A stretch of 64,000 bases of DNA, taken from the NCBI RefSeq assembly GCF_016469335.1, contig NZ_CP059888.1, positions 186,001-250,000 of the forward strand, in the 5' to 3' direction. The notes under the pieces were generated by a model. The model saw nothing but the letters and a program-made list of their open reading frames with translations, was not told the DNA's origin and ran no database searches. The position numbers and the translations under genes are program-made. Of the stretch, positions 52,968-62,027 are shown one piece after another. This stretch comes from Flocculibacter collagenilyticus. GTDB lineage: Bacteria; Pseudomonadota; Gammaproteobacteria; Enterobacterales; Alteromonadaceae. Within the stretch, counting starts at the first letter, position 1, and each line of letters opens with the position of its first letter.

Positions 52968-55453
52968 AAACCATTCATTGTATTGGCAGACGGTGCCAAA
53001 TTAAATGGCATCGTCTGGTTTTTTCTTTGTTGATTCAGTAAGCGGCGGGTGTGGGCATCACTTTTGTTTTTAACCGCTAATAAAGCTGCGTAGTCAGGAT
53101 GGCTTTTTAGTTCATTTAAAAAAGGACTCTGTGAAGTGAAAAACATGGGACGTTCGTAAGGTTCAGCATATGCAATGGGTTTAGTGTGAGTGTACAGCTT
53201 ACTTAGTAGTTGAATGGCTTGTTGCTGCTGTCCTAACATTGTTAATGCTTGCGCTTTATTAAACTTCATCGCAAGTGGCTGATAAGCTTGTTTATCAATA
53301 TCGCGGATAAACTGATTTAAGAGCTGTGTTGCACGTTGATGGTTACCTTTTTGCTCAGCAAATAGCGCAGCAAAAAGTGGACGGTGATTAGCATTAATAT
53401 AAGAGAGCGCATTATCAGCTAAGGGTTGTAGGTGTGTTACTCGACTTTGCGGTGCTAACGCAACAGTTGCAACTAAAATAGGGCTGATGAAAGGCAGCGC
53501 TAGATCGTCCTCATTAATGGTTTCAAGCATGATTACAGCACTATTTATATCACCCGCATAAAGTGCTTTCATAATAATCATAGGCTTGGCTAATGCAGGT
53601 GAAAGAATACCGATTAGATCGAGTATTTGATGAATGCTTTCAATATCTTCCACCGCGGTATAAATATCGAGCAGGCGATCCCAGCAGTTTAAATATTGTA
53701 AATCTTTAGTGAGGCACGTATGTACTAATTGATCGGCAGCTAAAATTTCACCTTGATGAAATTTAACTAAGGCTAAGCCTTCATAGCCGCCAGCCATTTC
53801 TGGCACAAGTTTGATAATTTTTTTACTGGTTTGTTCAGCGAGTTGAAATTGTCCAATTCTGACATACGTAGAGATGAGTACGCTATGTAATGCATGGGAT
53901 AGCGGATCAAACTCAACCGCTTTGTTTAATAAACGAATGGCAGTAGTGTAATCGCGCATATCGCGGCTAAGAGCGCCGTACCAAAAGAGAGAGTCGTAGT
54001 GGTTTGGGTTAAGGCTCAATGCTTTTTTAAAATATTTAATGGCAGCGGGAGCATCAGTATTTTTTTTAACAAGGTACTTTGGTTTCATCAAAAAGCCATG
54101 CGCAAACCAGTAGTCGGGATTGTTCTGGCTATTTGGCTCGGCAATAGCCAAGTGCTGTTTTGCGCGAATAAACGCACTGTCGTGAGAAATTAACCCCCAC
54201 GCTGCCATTTTGGTGAGTACATTGGCAAGGGCAATATGGGCATCAACAAAATCATTATCAATGCTTATTGCTTCTTCAAAATGCTTTCTTGCACTGAAAA
54301 GTAATCGAATATTAAAGCTATTAAACTTTTGCTTGCCAGAAATATACTCGGCATAGGCGTGAGGGTCTGGCGTTGGGCTACTTGAATCAACTGCACTCGG
54401 TTGCGTTGTATGTTCAGCTAATTGATTCGTTTTACTCTTATCTCGCTTATAGCCAACCTGTTCAACAACGTGTTGCGCAATAACATGTTGAATGTTATGT
54501 AAGTTATCAATATTAAAATCAAATAATTGCGACCACTCATGATAGCCTGTTTGAGTGTTGATAAGCTGAATTGCTACGCTAACATTGCCACTATTACTTC
54601 GAATGCTGCCGTCTAATACATAATGAACGTTTAGGATGTCGCCAATATCCTGAACCGTATTGGGGTTATCTTTAAAGTAGAATGACGATGTTCGTGCGGC
54701 TACTTTTAATTGCGGGAAACGTATTAGTTCATTTAATACCTCTTCAGCAAGTCCGTCGCCTAAAATATCTAGTTCTTCATTATTGGTAAAATTTTCAAAG
54801 GGCAGTACTGCAATAGACGTAGGCGGTGCTGAGGTTTCATGTGAACTACTTTTCCACAAAATATCAAAGGGAATTAGCCAAATAATAAAAAACACACCCA
54901 TTATGCTGGCTAATATTAAGGTGTTGCGAAGCGTATTAGTGCGGTAGGTGCTATGGCTTTCATCATTTTGTTCTGAATTAAGATCGCTCGCCTCTATTTC
55001 AGGCGCGAGTTGTTTAGTATAGCCGTCAGTTTGTTTATCATTATTGTCAATATTTGGCTTATCAATATTAACAGCGTGGGCTTGTGATGACAGGGTTGTA
55101 ATACTATCAGTGGAATGAGTGGGCGAATCTATTATGCTATTTGAGACTGGCTGACAAAGCCGATAACCACGCTTTGGAATAGTCTCGATATACTGTACAC
55201 CACTGTTTTTAGATTGCCCCAGTAATTTGCGTAAATTAGAGATCGCACGAAATAAAGATTCATCCGCTCCATATCTACCCGGCCATAATGCTTCTAGCAA
55301 CTCGTCGTGACTAATCACTTGGTCAGGATGATCCATAAAAAACAGCAATAAATCCATTTGTTTAGGAGGTAAGTGTTTAGGATCTCCCTCTATCCATATT
55401 TGGTTGGTACTAGGATCAACCTGCACGTTGCCAATGGAACGCAATTCAGGCAT
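52964..55453 (-). CDS. ToxR/CadC-like membrane regulator with TPR region
   Basis: 829-aa transcription regulator. Residues ~1-105 are an OmpR-type winged helix (R-A-I-S-N-L-R-K-L-L-G; T-I-P-K-R-G-Y-R-L). One membrane helix sits at ~180-200 (N-T-L-I-L-A-S-I-M-G-V-F-F-I-I-W). A periplasmic module follows with S-I-A-V-L-P-F-E-N-F-T-N (~218-230), known from CadC-like regulators with TolB-like domains, then many TPR repeats (~370-780). It lies downstream of the phospholipase-like operon on the same strand, 145 bp after the small membrane protein gene, and may govern it; direct evidence is lacking. Confidence 0.85.
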   Translation of the reverse strand: MPELRSIGNVQVDPSTNQIWIEGDPKHLPPKQMDLLLFFMDHPDQVISHDELLEALWPGRYGADESLFRAISNLRKLLGQSKNSGVQYIETIPKRGYRLCQPVSNSIIDSPTHSTDSITTLSSQAHAVNIDKPNIDNNDKQTDGYTKQLAPEIEASDLNSEQNDESHSTYRTNTLRNTLILASIMGVFFIIWLIPFDILWKSSSHETSAPPTSIAVLPFENFTNNEELDILGDGLAEEVLNELIRFPQLKVAARTSSFYFKDNPNTVQDIGDILNVHYVLDGSIRSNSGNVSVAIQLINTQTGYHEWSQLFDFNIDNLHNIQHVIAQHVVEQVGYKRDKSKTNQLAEHTTQPSAVDSSSPTPDPHAYAEYISGKQKFNSFNIRLLFSARKHFEEAISIDNDFVDAHIALANVLTKMAAWGLISHDSAFIRAKQHLAIAEPNSQNNPDYWFAHGFLMKPKYLVKKNTDAPAAIKYFKKALSLNPNHYDSLFWYGALSRDMRDYTTAIRLLNKAVEFDPLSHALHSVLISTYVRIGQFQLAEQTSKKIIKLVPEMAGGYEGLALVKFHQGEILAADQLVHTCLTKDLQYLNCWDRLLDIYTAVEDIESIHQILDLIGILSPALAKPMIIMKALYAGDINSAVIMLETINEDDLALPFISPILVATVALAPQSRVTHLQPLADNALSYINANHRPLFAALFAEQKGNHQRATQLLNQFIRDIDKQAYQPLAMKFNKAQALTMLGQQQQAIQLLSKLYTHTKPIAYAEPYERPMFFTSQSPFLNELKSHPDYAALLAVKNKSDAHTRRLLNQQRKNQTMPFNLAPSANTMNGF

Positions 55454-55597
55454 TGAGGTGTGCCTCGCTCGTTCACCGAATGATTGACGTTAACGTGGTG
55501 TTCGCCATTAATCATCTACCTAAATTCGGAAAATATTTTAATCTGCCTATAAATATAGTCGGTAAATGCAATGACGTAGAAGCTGTGTTTATGCGTT

Positions 55598-56221
55598 TTA
55601 ATTTATTTGCGTGGCCTCTTCTTCCATTTGCTTTGCAAGCCTTTGTAGTGTTGCTATTTTTTCTTCAGCAAATTTGATTTGCTCTTCTGATAAGTTAGCT
55701 TGCTTTCCTCTTACCAACCATTCGTTTAATGTATTCACTTTATTATGTGCCGCTTTGGCAAATGCTTGTTTTAATGCTTTCTCGCGATTGGTTTGAAATT
55801 CGTTATATGCGTCATAATCGTTTAAATCGCCAGTATAATGAGGTTGAGTTGTTCGATTTTCTGCAATGGGTGGTACGTAGTCAGGTTCTTTAATGGGCTT
55901 AAGCGGTGCTTGTTCAGCACGGGGCTTTTCTTGTTTTAACTCTTCCTCTACTTGATCATGAGGTATGTGCCAGTCAGGCTGTGTTGTGCTTAAGTGTGTT
56001 AGTAATGGCTTAGCGGCTACTGCGTTTTTAGTTATGTGTTGTTCTTGATCTGAGTTGGGCTGCGTATCTTCAAAAGCAATGTGCTCGGTAGTTGTGTGGC
56101 TCGTACTCATGTGAGATTCAGCAGCATAATATCCAGCCAGCGCAACAGCGCTGACGACGATTACACAGGCTTGAATACGTTTAGTGCGCTTGCGCATTAT
56201 GCTTGGTTGTTTTTTAGCCAT
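55598..56221 (-). CDS. Membrane-anchored protein with coiled-coil end, unknown
   Basis: 207-aa protein. A basic N terminus (M-R-K-R-T-K-R) and one membrane helix at residues ~17-32 place the rest in the periplasm. The middle is acidic, rich in Q, E and P, and residues ~140-205 are charged and helical, ending K-Q-M-E-E-E-A. It overlaps the parvulin-like gene by 25 bp. Third gene of a three-gene operon; function not recognised. Confidence 0.65.
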   Translation of the reverse strand: MAKKQPSIMRKRTKRIQACVIVVSAVALAGYYAAESHMSTSHTTTEHIAFEDTQPNSDQEQHITKNAVAAKPLLTHLSTTQPDWHIPHDQVEEELKQEKPRAEQAPLKPIKEPDYVPPIAENRTTQPHYTGDLNDYDAYNEFQTNREKALKQAFAKAAHNKVNTLNEWLVRGKQANLSEEQIKFAEEKIATLQRLAKQMEEEATQIN

Positions 56222-57468
56222 TGATTCAACCTGTTACTATATTGGGTTTTTGCAAGGTGCTTAGCGACCTCTTTTTTGGCTTGGTAGGTAACGGTTTCAT
56301 GATTGGCAGCAAAGTACTTCAGCTGTTTGTCGCCAGTATAAGCCACTAACCATTTACCGCTGGGAGTTCGCATAGGTTGCGATAACGTATGCTCAGGTAA
56401 AGTAAACACGACTGACGCAGCCCAGTCTTGGTGGTGCGCACGTGTTAGTCGATTATTATAAGGGGCGAACATATCGTGCAAATTCGATGAAGCCGTTTTA
56501 TGTTTAAACGCATCAGCAATATTAGTGCTTTTCGCGTGCTGTTGAAATTCAACGGCTTCGCTGCGTTTATCAAAAATAATGGCATGAGCGGCGATATTAT
56601 CTATATAACGAAACTCCTCTTTATGACGAGCATAATATTGTTGAATTTGCGCGGCACTCACTTGCTGTTCTAATGTTTCCAAAATTGGGCTTTCACCATG
56701 CATCACATGGGTTACGCCTAGCATACCTAGCATGGTTGGTCGCAAAATGTCACCAAGCGCAATCACTTCTAAGTTCGTTAAGCTGATATTTAGCATTTTT
56801 AATTTCTTTTGGGCTGCTTGCGTTACTTGCTGATAACGATGCCGTTTTATAATTTCATTTTGCAATAAACTCAGATCGCCTTGATGTAAACGAAAACGAC
56901 TTTGCATGGATAAACTGTCGTAAATGTCGAACAGTGACAGCCTTGTTTCGTGTGGGGCGCGAGTAATTAATGGAGCAAGCTCAATATGCTTAAGCTTAGT
57001 TTCAATAGGATGTGACAAGCTGCCTGCATGTGGATATGCACCTAAGAGCGTAGTTAATTGTTTACTTGTTGATAAACCAAGAGTGGTGTTAATAGCTTGA
57101 GCACTTGGCGGGGTAGCAGTCACTTTAATATTGGCGGCATTGAGCAGATCTAATACGTATCGGCGAACATGGTACGCGTTGGTAAAGCCAACAGAAGTTT
57201 GTCTGATGAGTATCTTAGGTGATAATCGTTTGGCTTCCGCCAGTAAAAATTGGTTTTCGAGAAGCTGGTAACGCACGGTTTCTTTATCTATTTTATGCGG
57301 TTGATGTGACCCTGTATGTGCAACACCGTGCGCGTGTGGTTGAACCGATTGGTTATTATCTTTATAGCGCTGCATTATTAATGTGATTTCAGCGTCACTA
57401 AAATTTTGCGCTATCAGTGAAAGAGGCAAGCATAAAATGCTTGCCACAATAAGTTTAAGCCACATCAT
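56197..57468 (-). CDS. Parvulin-like peptidyl-prolyl isomerase, exported
   Basis: 423-aa protein with a signal peptide (cleavage near S-L-I-A-Q). A SurA-like N-terminal helical part is followed at ~270-390 by a parvulin-type PPIase region (Q-Q-Y-Y-A-R-H-K-E-E-F; L-P-E-H-T-L-S-Q-P-M-R-T-P-S-G-K-W-L-V). It starts with the ATG of a TAATG stop/start overlap, so it is translated by coupling to the phospholipase-like gene. A likely job is folding of that secreted enzyme; this is inferred from the pairing. A His-rich stretch (H-A-H-G-V-A-H-T-G-S-H) near residue 45 is unusual. Confidence 0.8.
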   Translation of the reverse strand: MMWLKLIVASILCLPLSLIAQNFSDAEITLIMQRYKDNNQSVQPHAHGVAHTGSHQPHKIDKETVRYQLLENQFLLAEAKRLSPKILIRQTSVGFTNAYHVRRYVLDLLNAANIKVTATPPSAQAINTTLGLSTSKQLTTLLGAYPHAGSLSHPIETKLKHIELAPLITRAPHETRLSLFDIYDSLSMQSRFRLHQGDLSLLQNEIIKRHRYQQVTQAAQKKLKMLNISLTNLEVIALGDILRPTMLGMLGVTHVMHGESPILETLEQQVSAAQIQQYYARHKEEFRYIDNIAAHAIIFDKRSEAVEFQQHAKSTNIADAFKHKTASSNLHDMFAPYNNRLTRAHHQDWAASVVFTLPEHTLSQPMRTPSGKWLVAYTGDKQLKYFAANHETVTYQAKKEVAKHLAKTQYSNRLNQWLKNNQA

Positions 57469-58478
57469 TAACGCTGTTCCATTGCGTGATTCAGAATGTG
57501 AACAACCATTGCTATCGCATGTGGCACCACAGCTTTTGCAGTGTTTACACGATCATAGTGGTCTTTAGAATTAAGAACGATACCGCCTTGAGAATACGAG
57601 AATGCGCCGCCTTCGGTCAGTATTGGCCTAATATCGTGGCTATTTTTATCAATAGGGGTGAAGCTACCTAATGCAGCGGTCACAAGCTCGCCATTGTTAA
57701 GTTGCTCTTGGTCGTAATAGTCTTTAACCCAACTTTCCCAACTACTGTGGTTTAGCGCAGATGTAGTCCAAGTGTGATGAGGTTGAAGGAGATCAGTGGT
57801 ATGAAATACAAAGCCAAGCACTTGAGGATTGCCAGTATCTAAATAACTTTGATACCAATATTGCCCAAGGTTGTCGATGGGCTGAAATGGCATTTCTTCA
57901 AAATCATCGTACATGTTGTAAGATGAATGGCTGCCAATGCGGTATTTTGCTTCCGTTACGCCGTAAGTATTGTATTTTGATGAGTCACTACCAAACCAGC
58001 CTGTTTCGCCGCCGTTGCCGTCGTCTAAGTAATCACCTTTAAGCCAACCTGCTGCAATGTTATCAACAGTGCCCCACACGGTAAGTTTGTCGTAATTATA
58101 GCCACCAAAGTCGTTGCCATGTACGTCTGGACCTTGAGTGTGATTTTGGAAATGCCAATAACTTGTGTACTTAACAATACTTTCCGCTAAGCCCCACACT
58201 GGTGCTTGCACGCAAGACCCTGTAATGGCTCCGCATAGGAATGTATCTTCAAAGTCATCAACATCATAAGCCGACTGGCCAAGTAACTCACCTAGACCCG
58301 CAACCGACAAGCCTAGTTGGTTAGCGTAAGCTTCCAACTTTGCAAACTGTGTAGTGTTAGGGTGTTGTTGCATGTATGCAACGGCATCGATCACAATGCG
58401 TTTATGCGTTTCCTGAGAAAACGCATTGGCATTAGAAGAAGCAAACGCGAGAAGCGCAAAAGCAGCAAGTTTTTTCAT
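57468..58478 (-). CDS. Exported zinc phospholipase C / P1 nuclease-like protein
   Basis: 336-aa exported protein. The signal peptide ends near N-A-N-A-F. The pattern F-S-Q-E-T-H-K at the mature N terminus and D-L-L-Q-P-H-H-T-W (near residue 240), with several other spaced His and Asp (D-V-D-D-F-E-D; S-Y-W-H-F-Q-N-H), fits the trinuclear-zinc phospholipase C/P1 nuclease fold. A GAGGA site is five bases before the ATG. First gene of the operon. Whether it cuts phospholipid or nucleic acid cannot be told; a phosphodiesterase of other kind is possible. Confidence 0.72.
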   Translation of the reverse strand: MKKLAAFALLAFASSNANAFSQETHKRIVIDAVAYMQQHPNTTQFAKLEAYANQLGLSVAGLGELLGQSAYDVDDFEDTFLCGAITGSCVQAPVWGLAESIVKYTSYWHFQNHTQGPDVHGNDFGGYNYDKLTVWGTVDNIAAGWLKGDYLDDGNGGETGWFGSDSSKYNTYGVTEAKYRIGSHSSYNMYDDFEEMPFQPIDNLGQYWYQSYLDTGNPQVLGFVFHTTDLLQPHHTWTTSALNHSSWESWVKDYYDQEQLNNGELVTAALGSFTPIDKNSHDIRPILTEGGAFSYSQGGIVLNSKDHYDRVNTAKAVVPHAIAMVVHILNHAMEQR

Positions 58479-58798
58479 TATGTCCTCGTTTTATTGTTGT
58501 TGGTTTTTCAAGCACATTTCATCTTCTTGGTGTTACATTTGTGTGATAAAAAGATGAATTATTAATCGAAATGAAGTGTAGGTGTGGAATGTCAGCCTTG
58601 CCAAAAACTCTGAAAATATTGAATATTTTTTAAAATGATAATGGTTGGGCGCTGATATTGTGTTAACTAGCATGATGTAATAACCCTGTCGCTATAACAT
58701 GGCTCGACAGCTTGGCGGTGATTCAGTAAGCTGGCTAGGATGTGTTAACGTTGCAAGGTCAACACCCCCCAACCGATACAAATAAATGAGTGATAAGC
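58479..58798. other. Divergent region before proB
   Basis: About 320 bases lacking a gene, AT-rich. CTGTCG (58686-58691) and CGACAG (58705-58710) make a six-base inverted repeat with a 13-base loop. The rest has no clear signals beyond the ribosome sites for the genes on either side. Confidence 0.5.
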
Positions 58799-59896
58799 AT
58801 GGAACTGTGCAATTGGCAACGAGCCGTAATTAAAATTGGTAGCGCATTAATTGCGCCAGATGGAAAGTCAGTAAGTGCTAAATATTTGCTACCTATTGCA
58901 CGCTTTATTACTGACAGTCGCGATCAGGGAAAAGAGGTGATTTTAGTGTCTTCGGGCAGCGTTGCGGCGGGCAGGCAGCACATTGCAACAGGTGGACATC
59001 CTCCGTCACTAACGTCTAAGCAGGCCATGGCTGCGGTTGGACAAACCATGATGATGGCTAACTGGACGCGTTTTTTTGATTTTCCTTGTGCCCAAATACT
59101 GATCACTCATGGTGATCTGCGTGACCGCCGTCGTTACGTCAATATTAAAAATACGCTACGCGAGCTACTAACAAACAATATATTACCAATAGTGAATGAA
59201 AATGACTCAGTAGCGACGGAAGAGCTAAAAGTAGGTGATAACGATAATCTGGCTGCGCTGGTGGCCTTGGTATCAGAAGCGGATGCGTTATTTATATGCA
59301 GCGATATTGATGGGGTTTATAACGCAGATCCTCGGCAAGATAAAAATGCTCAACTCATTCCGGTTATTAATGAAGTAACAGCTGATATTCATCAATTAGC
59401 TGGTGGCACAACTAACAAGCTAGCTACCGGTGGCATGAAAACCAAAATACAGGCCGCTGAAAAAGCAACAACCAACGGCATTAATACCATGATAGTGAAT
59501 GGCGAAAATGGTTATGTGTTTGACCAGTTAAGCCAAAATAAGTTGATTGGAACATGGTTTAAAGCGCAAACACCAAAGCAAAGCGCTAAAAAGCATTGGT
59601 TAAAACATACCTTGAAAGCAACCGGTAAAATTCATATCGACGATGGTGCAAGTAAAGCCTTGTTAAACAAAGGGGCTTCATTACTGTGTTCAGGTATTGT
59701 TGCCTGTGAAGGTAATATAGAAAAAGGTGATGCAGTGGATATTGTAAGTGGTAACAATATTGGCCGTGGTATTAGTCAATTTTCTGCATCAGAAATCAAT
59801 AAAATTTTAGGAAAGCAATCGCAAGACATTGCCACATATCTTGGCTATTGTAGCGCTGGTGTGGTGGTTCATCGCGATGATTTAGTGTTAACTTAA
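58799..59896 (+). CDS. proB: Glutamate 5-kinase ProB
   Basis: First enzyme of proline synthesis; phosphorylates the gamma-carboxyl of glutamate. The amino-acid-kinase domain (~1-260) has V-I-K-I-G-S-A-L-I near residue 11, S-S-G-S-V-A-A-G (~48-55), N-E-N-D-S-V-A-T (~133-140) and G-G-M-K-T-K (~210-215). A PUA domain follows (~275-360, with D-D-G-A-S-K-A-L). The ATG at 58799 is used; GTG at 58790 is in frame. It is not followed by proA, its usual partner. Confidence 0.94.
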   Translation: MELCNWQRAVIKIGSALIAPDGKSVSAKYLLPIARFITDSRDQGKEVILVSSGSVAAGRQHIATGGHPPSLTSKQAMAAVGQTMMMANWTRFFDFPCAQILITHGDLRDRRRYVNIKNTLRELLTNNILPIVNENDSVATEELKVGDNDNLAALVALVSEADALFICSDIDGVYNADPRQDKNAQLIPVINEVTADIHQLAGGTTNKLATGGMKTKIQAAEKATTNGINTMIVNGENGYVFDQLSQNKLIGTWFKAQTPKQSAKKHWLKHTLKATGKIHIDDGASKALLNKGASLLCSGIVACEGNIEKGDAVDIVSGNNIGRGISQFSASEINKILGKQSQDIATYLGYCSAGVVVHRDDLVLT

Positions 59897-60001
59897 TCCA
59901 GTATTTGACTAAAAATAAGTTATCTTATTGTATTTGAATGTTAGCGGGTATCACTCATACTATGCAAACAACATATAACGTTAATTTCACCCACCCTAAG
60001 T

Positions 60002-60053
60002 ATGGATAAGTAGTACGGATAAGAAATACGTATAAGAAATACGGATAAGCGAT
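60002..60053 (+). repeat. 13-bp tandem repeat, about four copies
   Basis: Units at 60015-60027 (ACGGATAAGAAAT), 60028-60040 (ACGTATAAGAAAT) and 60041-60053 (ACGGATAAGCGAT), preceded by a more decayed copy at 60002-60014. The array ends at the ribosome binding site of the AsmA-like gene, so it spans its 5' leader or promoter. Confidence 0.85.
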
Positions 60054-60064
60054 AGGAATTGATA

Positions 60065-60814
60065 ATGAAAAAACTAGTCATAATACTGGCAGTGCTTGCA
60101 GCTGCCGCAGTAGCAGTATGGACATTTGTATTACCCAAAATAGATATTAACGGTTTAATTAAAGAGCAAATAGAAGTACAAGGCTCGAAGGTGATGGGAA
60201 CCAGTGTAAATGTGGGCAGTGTCGACATTGATATCATTGCAGGTAAAGGCACTATTGGTGAGTTGAAGATTGCTAATCCACAGGGTTATAAGGCAAGCCA
60301 TGTGTTCGAAATGAATCGCACATCACTTGATTTAGCGACTAATAGTCTTGAACCGGTTATTGTTGAACATTTAGAAGTTATTGCGCCAAGGCTGGTTGTG
60401 GAAGCAAAAGCAGATGGTAGCAGTAATATTATGGAGATAAAAAATAACATTGATGCATTTGTTGCACAATCACCAAAACAAGAGCAGCAAACAGAAAGCG
60501 GGGTAAAAATCCCGAATGTTGCGGTTCAACGCATCACAATCAAAGACGTAGACTTACGCATGGATTTAACTGCATTAGGTTTAAAGGAGTATCAAGAAAC
60601 ATTACCGCCGATTACCGTTGAAGGTGTGGGAACACCAAATGGACTACCGCCCGCTGAATTAGGTAAAGCCATCGGTAAAAAAGTATTTAACGCATTGGTG
60701 GCGCAAGTGAAAAAAGAACAAACTGAAAAGCTAAAGGAAAAAGCAACTAAAAAAGTACAAGAAAAATTAGAAGAAAAGCTAAAAAATAAATTAGGCGACT
60801 TATTTAAAGGCTAA
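60065..60814 (+). CDS. AsmA-like exported protein
   Basis: 249-aa protein. One N-terminal hydrophobic helix (residues ~4-22) anchors or exports it, followed by a beta-rich part with the AsmA-style G-T-S-V-N-V-G-S-V-D-I-D (near residue 45) and L-K-I-A-N-P-Q-G-Y. A highly charged Lys/Glu helical tail (~215-248) ends it. AGGA lies seven bases before the ATG at 60065. AsmA proteins take part in outer-membrane lipid handling; this short one has no known substrate. Confidence 0.75.
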   Translation: MKKLVIILAVLAAAAVAVWTFVLPKIDINGLIKEQIEVQGSKVMGTSVNVGSVDIDIIAGKGTIGELKIANPQGYKASHVFEMNRTSLDLATNSLEPVIVEHLEVIAPRLVVEAKADGSSNIMEIKNNIDAFVAQSPKQEQQTESGVKIPNVAVQRITIKDVDLRMDLTALGLKEYQETLPPITVEGVGTPNGLPPAELGKAIGKKVFNALVAQVKKEQTEKLKEKATKKVQEKLEEKLKNKLGDLFKG

Positions 60815-60857
60815 GCGAATCGCCACAAAAATAATAAATAAAGGATGTATCAGTAAC

Positions 60858-61400
60858 ATGTTTAAATTAATAGCGCTAATGAGCGTAGTGTTAGTATCAT
60901 TGCAGCTTAACGCCAATGATAACGCGGTGTACGAAAAGTTATTGCCTCAATATATTACATGGGCAATACAAACGGATGCGAAAGGAATGAAAATTGGTAA
61001 GCCACTTGACGAAAAAGGTATCTTACTGGCAAAAGAAATAGGCATTACCTCTCCTGAGAAAGTGAGAATTGTTTATGTAGATGAAGTTCCTTATCCGTAC
61101 GAAAACGAGCAATTAAAACAGCTAGGCTTATCATTAGGCTTTATCGGAGAAGGGATACGTAACGAAGCGCAAGCGTTCGGATATTCAATTTACGTGCGAA
61201 AAGATTTAGACTTCACGTTACCAAAATTAGCTCATGAGCTAGTACATGTTCAACAAATTGAGCGTGCAAACTCATTTTCAGAGTATGCATTTCAATACTT
61301 AATGGACTTAGCGCAGTGGGGTTATGAAAAAGCACCACTGGAAGTAGAAGCTTTTAAAGCAAATGAAAAATATAAGCATGGCTTTGAGCCAGCGTCTTAA
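60858..61400 (+). CDS. Exported protein with zinc-metallopeptidase HELVH motif
   Basis: 180-aa protein with a signal peptide (cleavage near Q-L-N-A-N). The motif L-A-H-E-L-V-H-V-Q-Q near residues 131-140 matches the HExxH zinc site of small metallopeptidase-like domains such as those in DUF4157-like proteins; a downstream acidic ligand may be the E in P-L-E-V-E-A-F (near residue 162). A real protease activity is inferred, not shown. It is 44 bp after the AsmA-like gene and may share its transcript. Confidence 0.72.
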   Translation: MFKLIALMSVVLVSLQLNANDNAVYEKLLPQYITWAIQTDAKGMKIGKPLDEKGILLAKEIGITSPEKVRIVYVDEVPYPYENEQLKQLGLSLGFIGEGIRNEAQAFGYSIYVRKDLDFTLPKLAHELVHVQQIERANSFSEYAFQYLMDLAQWGYEKAPLEVEAFKANEKYKHGFEPAS

Positions 61401-61430
61401 TCAGAAGTAGTAGACAAGAGGAAGTATATT

Positions 61431-61667
61431 TTGATATCAGCAGTAACTCAGAGTAATACACACAGTATAAAAAGCACACTTAAATTGGTGATGATATTGT
61501 CGCCCATCGTACTGTTAATCGTTGGGTTTGGTATGGGGTTAGTGTTTAGTGGCAAGCTTGGCTCAATAACACAGGCCTACGCTTGGTTACTAGGTGCAAT
61601 AGTACCCGTGTGTATTGTGTATGCTAGCGTACTATCGTACTACGTTAAGAAAATAGATCAGCTATAA
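61431..61667 (+). CDS. Small two-helix membrane protein, unknown
   Basis: 78-aa frame starting at a TTG, with AAGAGGAAG about eight bases upstream, a strong site that supports the unusual start. Two hydrophobic helices are at residues ~18-38 and ~48-70, in the style of a small integral protein. Follows the metallopeptidase-like gene by 30 bp. No known family. Confidence 0.6.
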   Translation: MISAVTQSNTHSIKSTLKLVMILSPIVLLIVGFGMGLVFSGKLGSITQAYAWLLGAIVPVCIVYASVLSYYVKKIDQL

Positions 61668-61718
61668 AGGCTGATCACTTCACCTTTATCAATAGGCTTA
61701 AACAAGTTGCTTAATAGA

Positions 61719-61997
61719 ATGAATTTTAATCAATTAAGCATATTTACCATTGCGTTCTATGTTGGCTTAGTTGCAGTTGGAGTAGGCGCAATAATATCTT
61801 TTATCAATTGGACAATTTGGGGAGGTGGGCTGCCCAGTTACCCATTTTTCTTATTCCCCGGTAACTTGGTGTTATCTCTGTTCACAGAAGAAATCGACTT
61901 TTGGCCAAAACTTATATTACAACTCACAGGGCAGTTCTGCGTTGTAGCGATGGCCACTTTAGTGGTTGCTAAGTTATTCAGAAAGTGCAGACTTTGA
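61719..61997 (+). CDS. Small membrane protein, unknown
   Basis: 92-aa frame (an in-frame TTG at 61707 adds four residues). Two or three hydrophobic helices (residues ~9-30 and ~65-85) with a W-G-G-G-L-P-S-Y-P-F loop between. Ribosome site is weak, so the start is uncertain. It lies in line with the preceding small genes. No family recognised. Confidence 0.55.
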   Translation: MNFNQLSIFTIAFYVGLVAVGVGAIISFINWTIWGGGLPSYPFFLFPGNLVLSLFTEEIDFWPKLILQLTGQFCVVAMATLVVAKLFRKCRL

Positions 61998-62027
61998 AGC
62001 CAATTTCATTACTATTACTTGGTACTA

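Noticed and set aside
55453-55677. 74-codon frame opposite the gap before the membrane protein gene
   Set aside because: It runs antisense into 55598-56221 and has no ribosome site; the hydrophobic look comes from AT-rich DNA.
58620-58650. Fur-box-like ATGATAATGG near the proB leader
   Set aside because: It matches too few positions of the 19-bp Fur consensus and neither neighbour is an iron gene.
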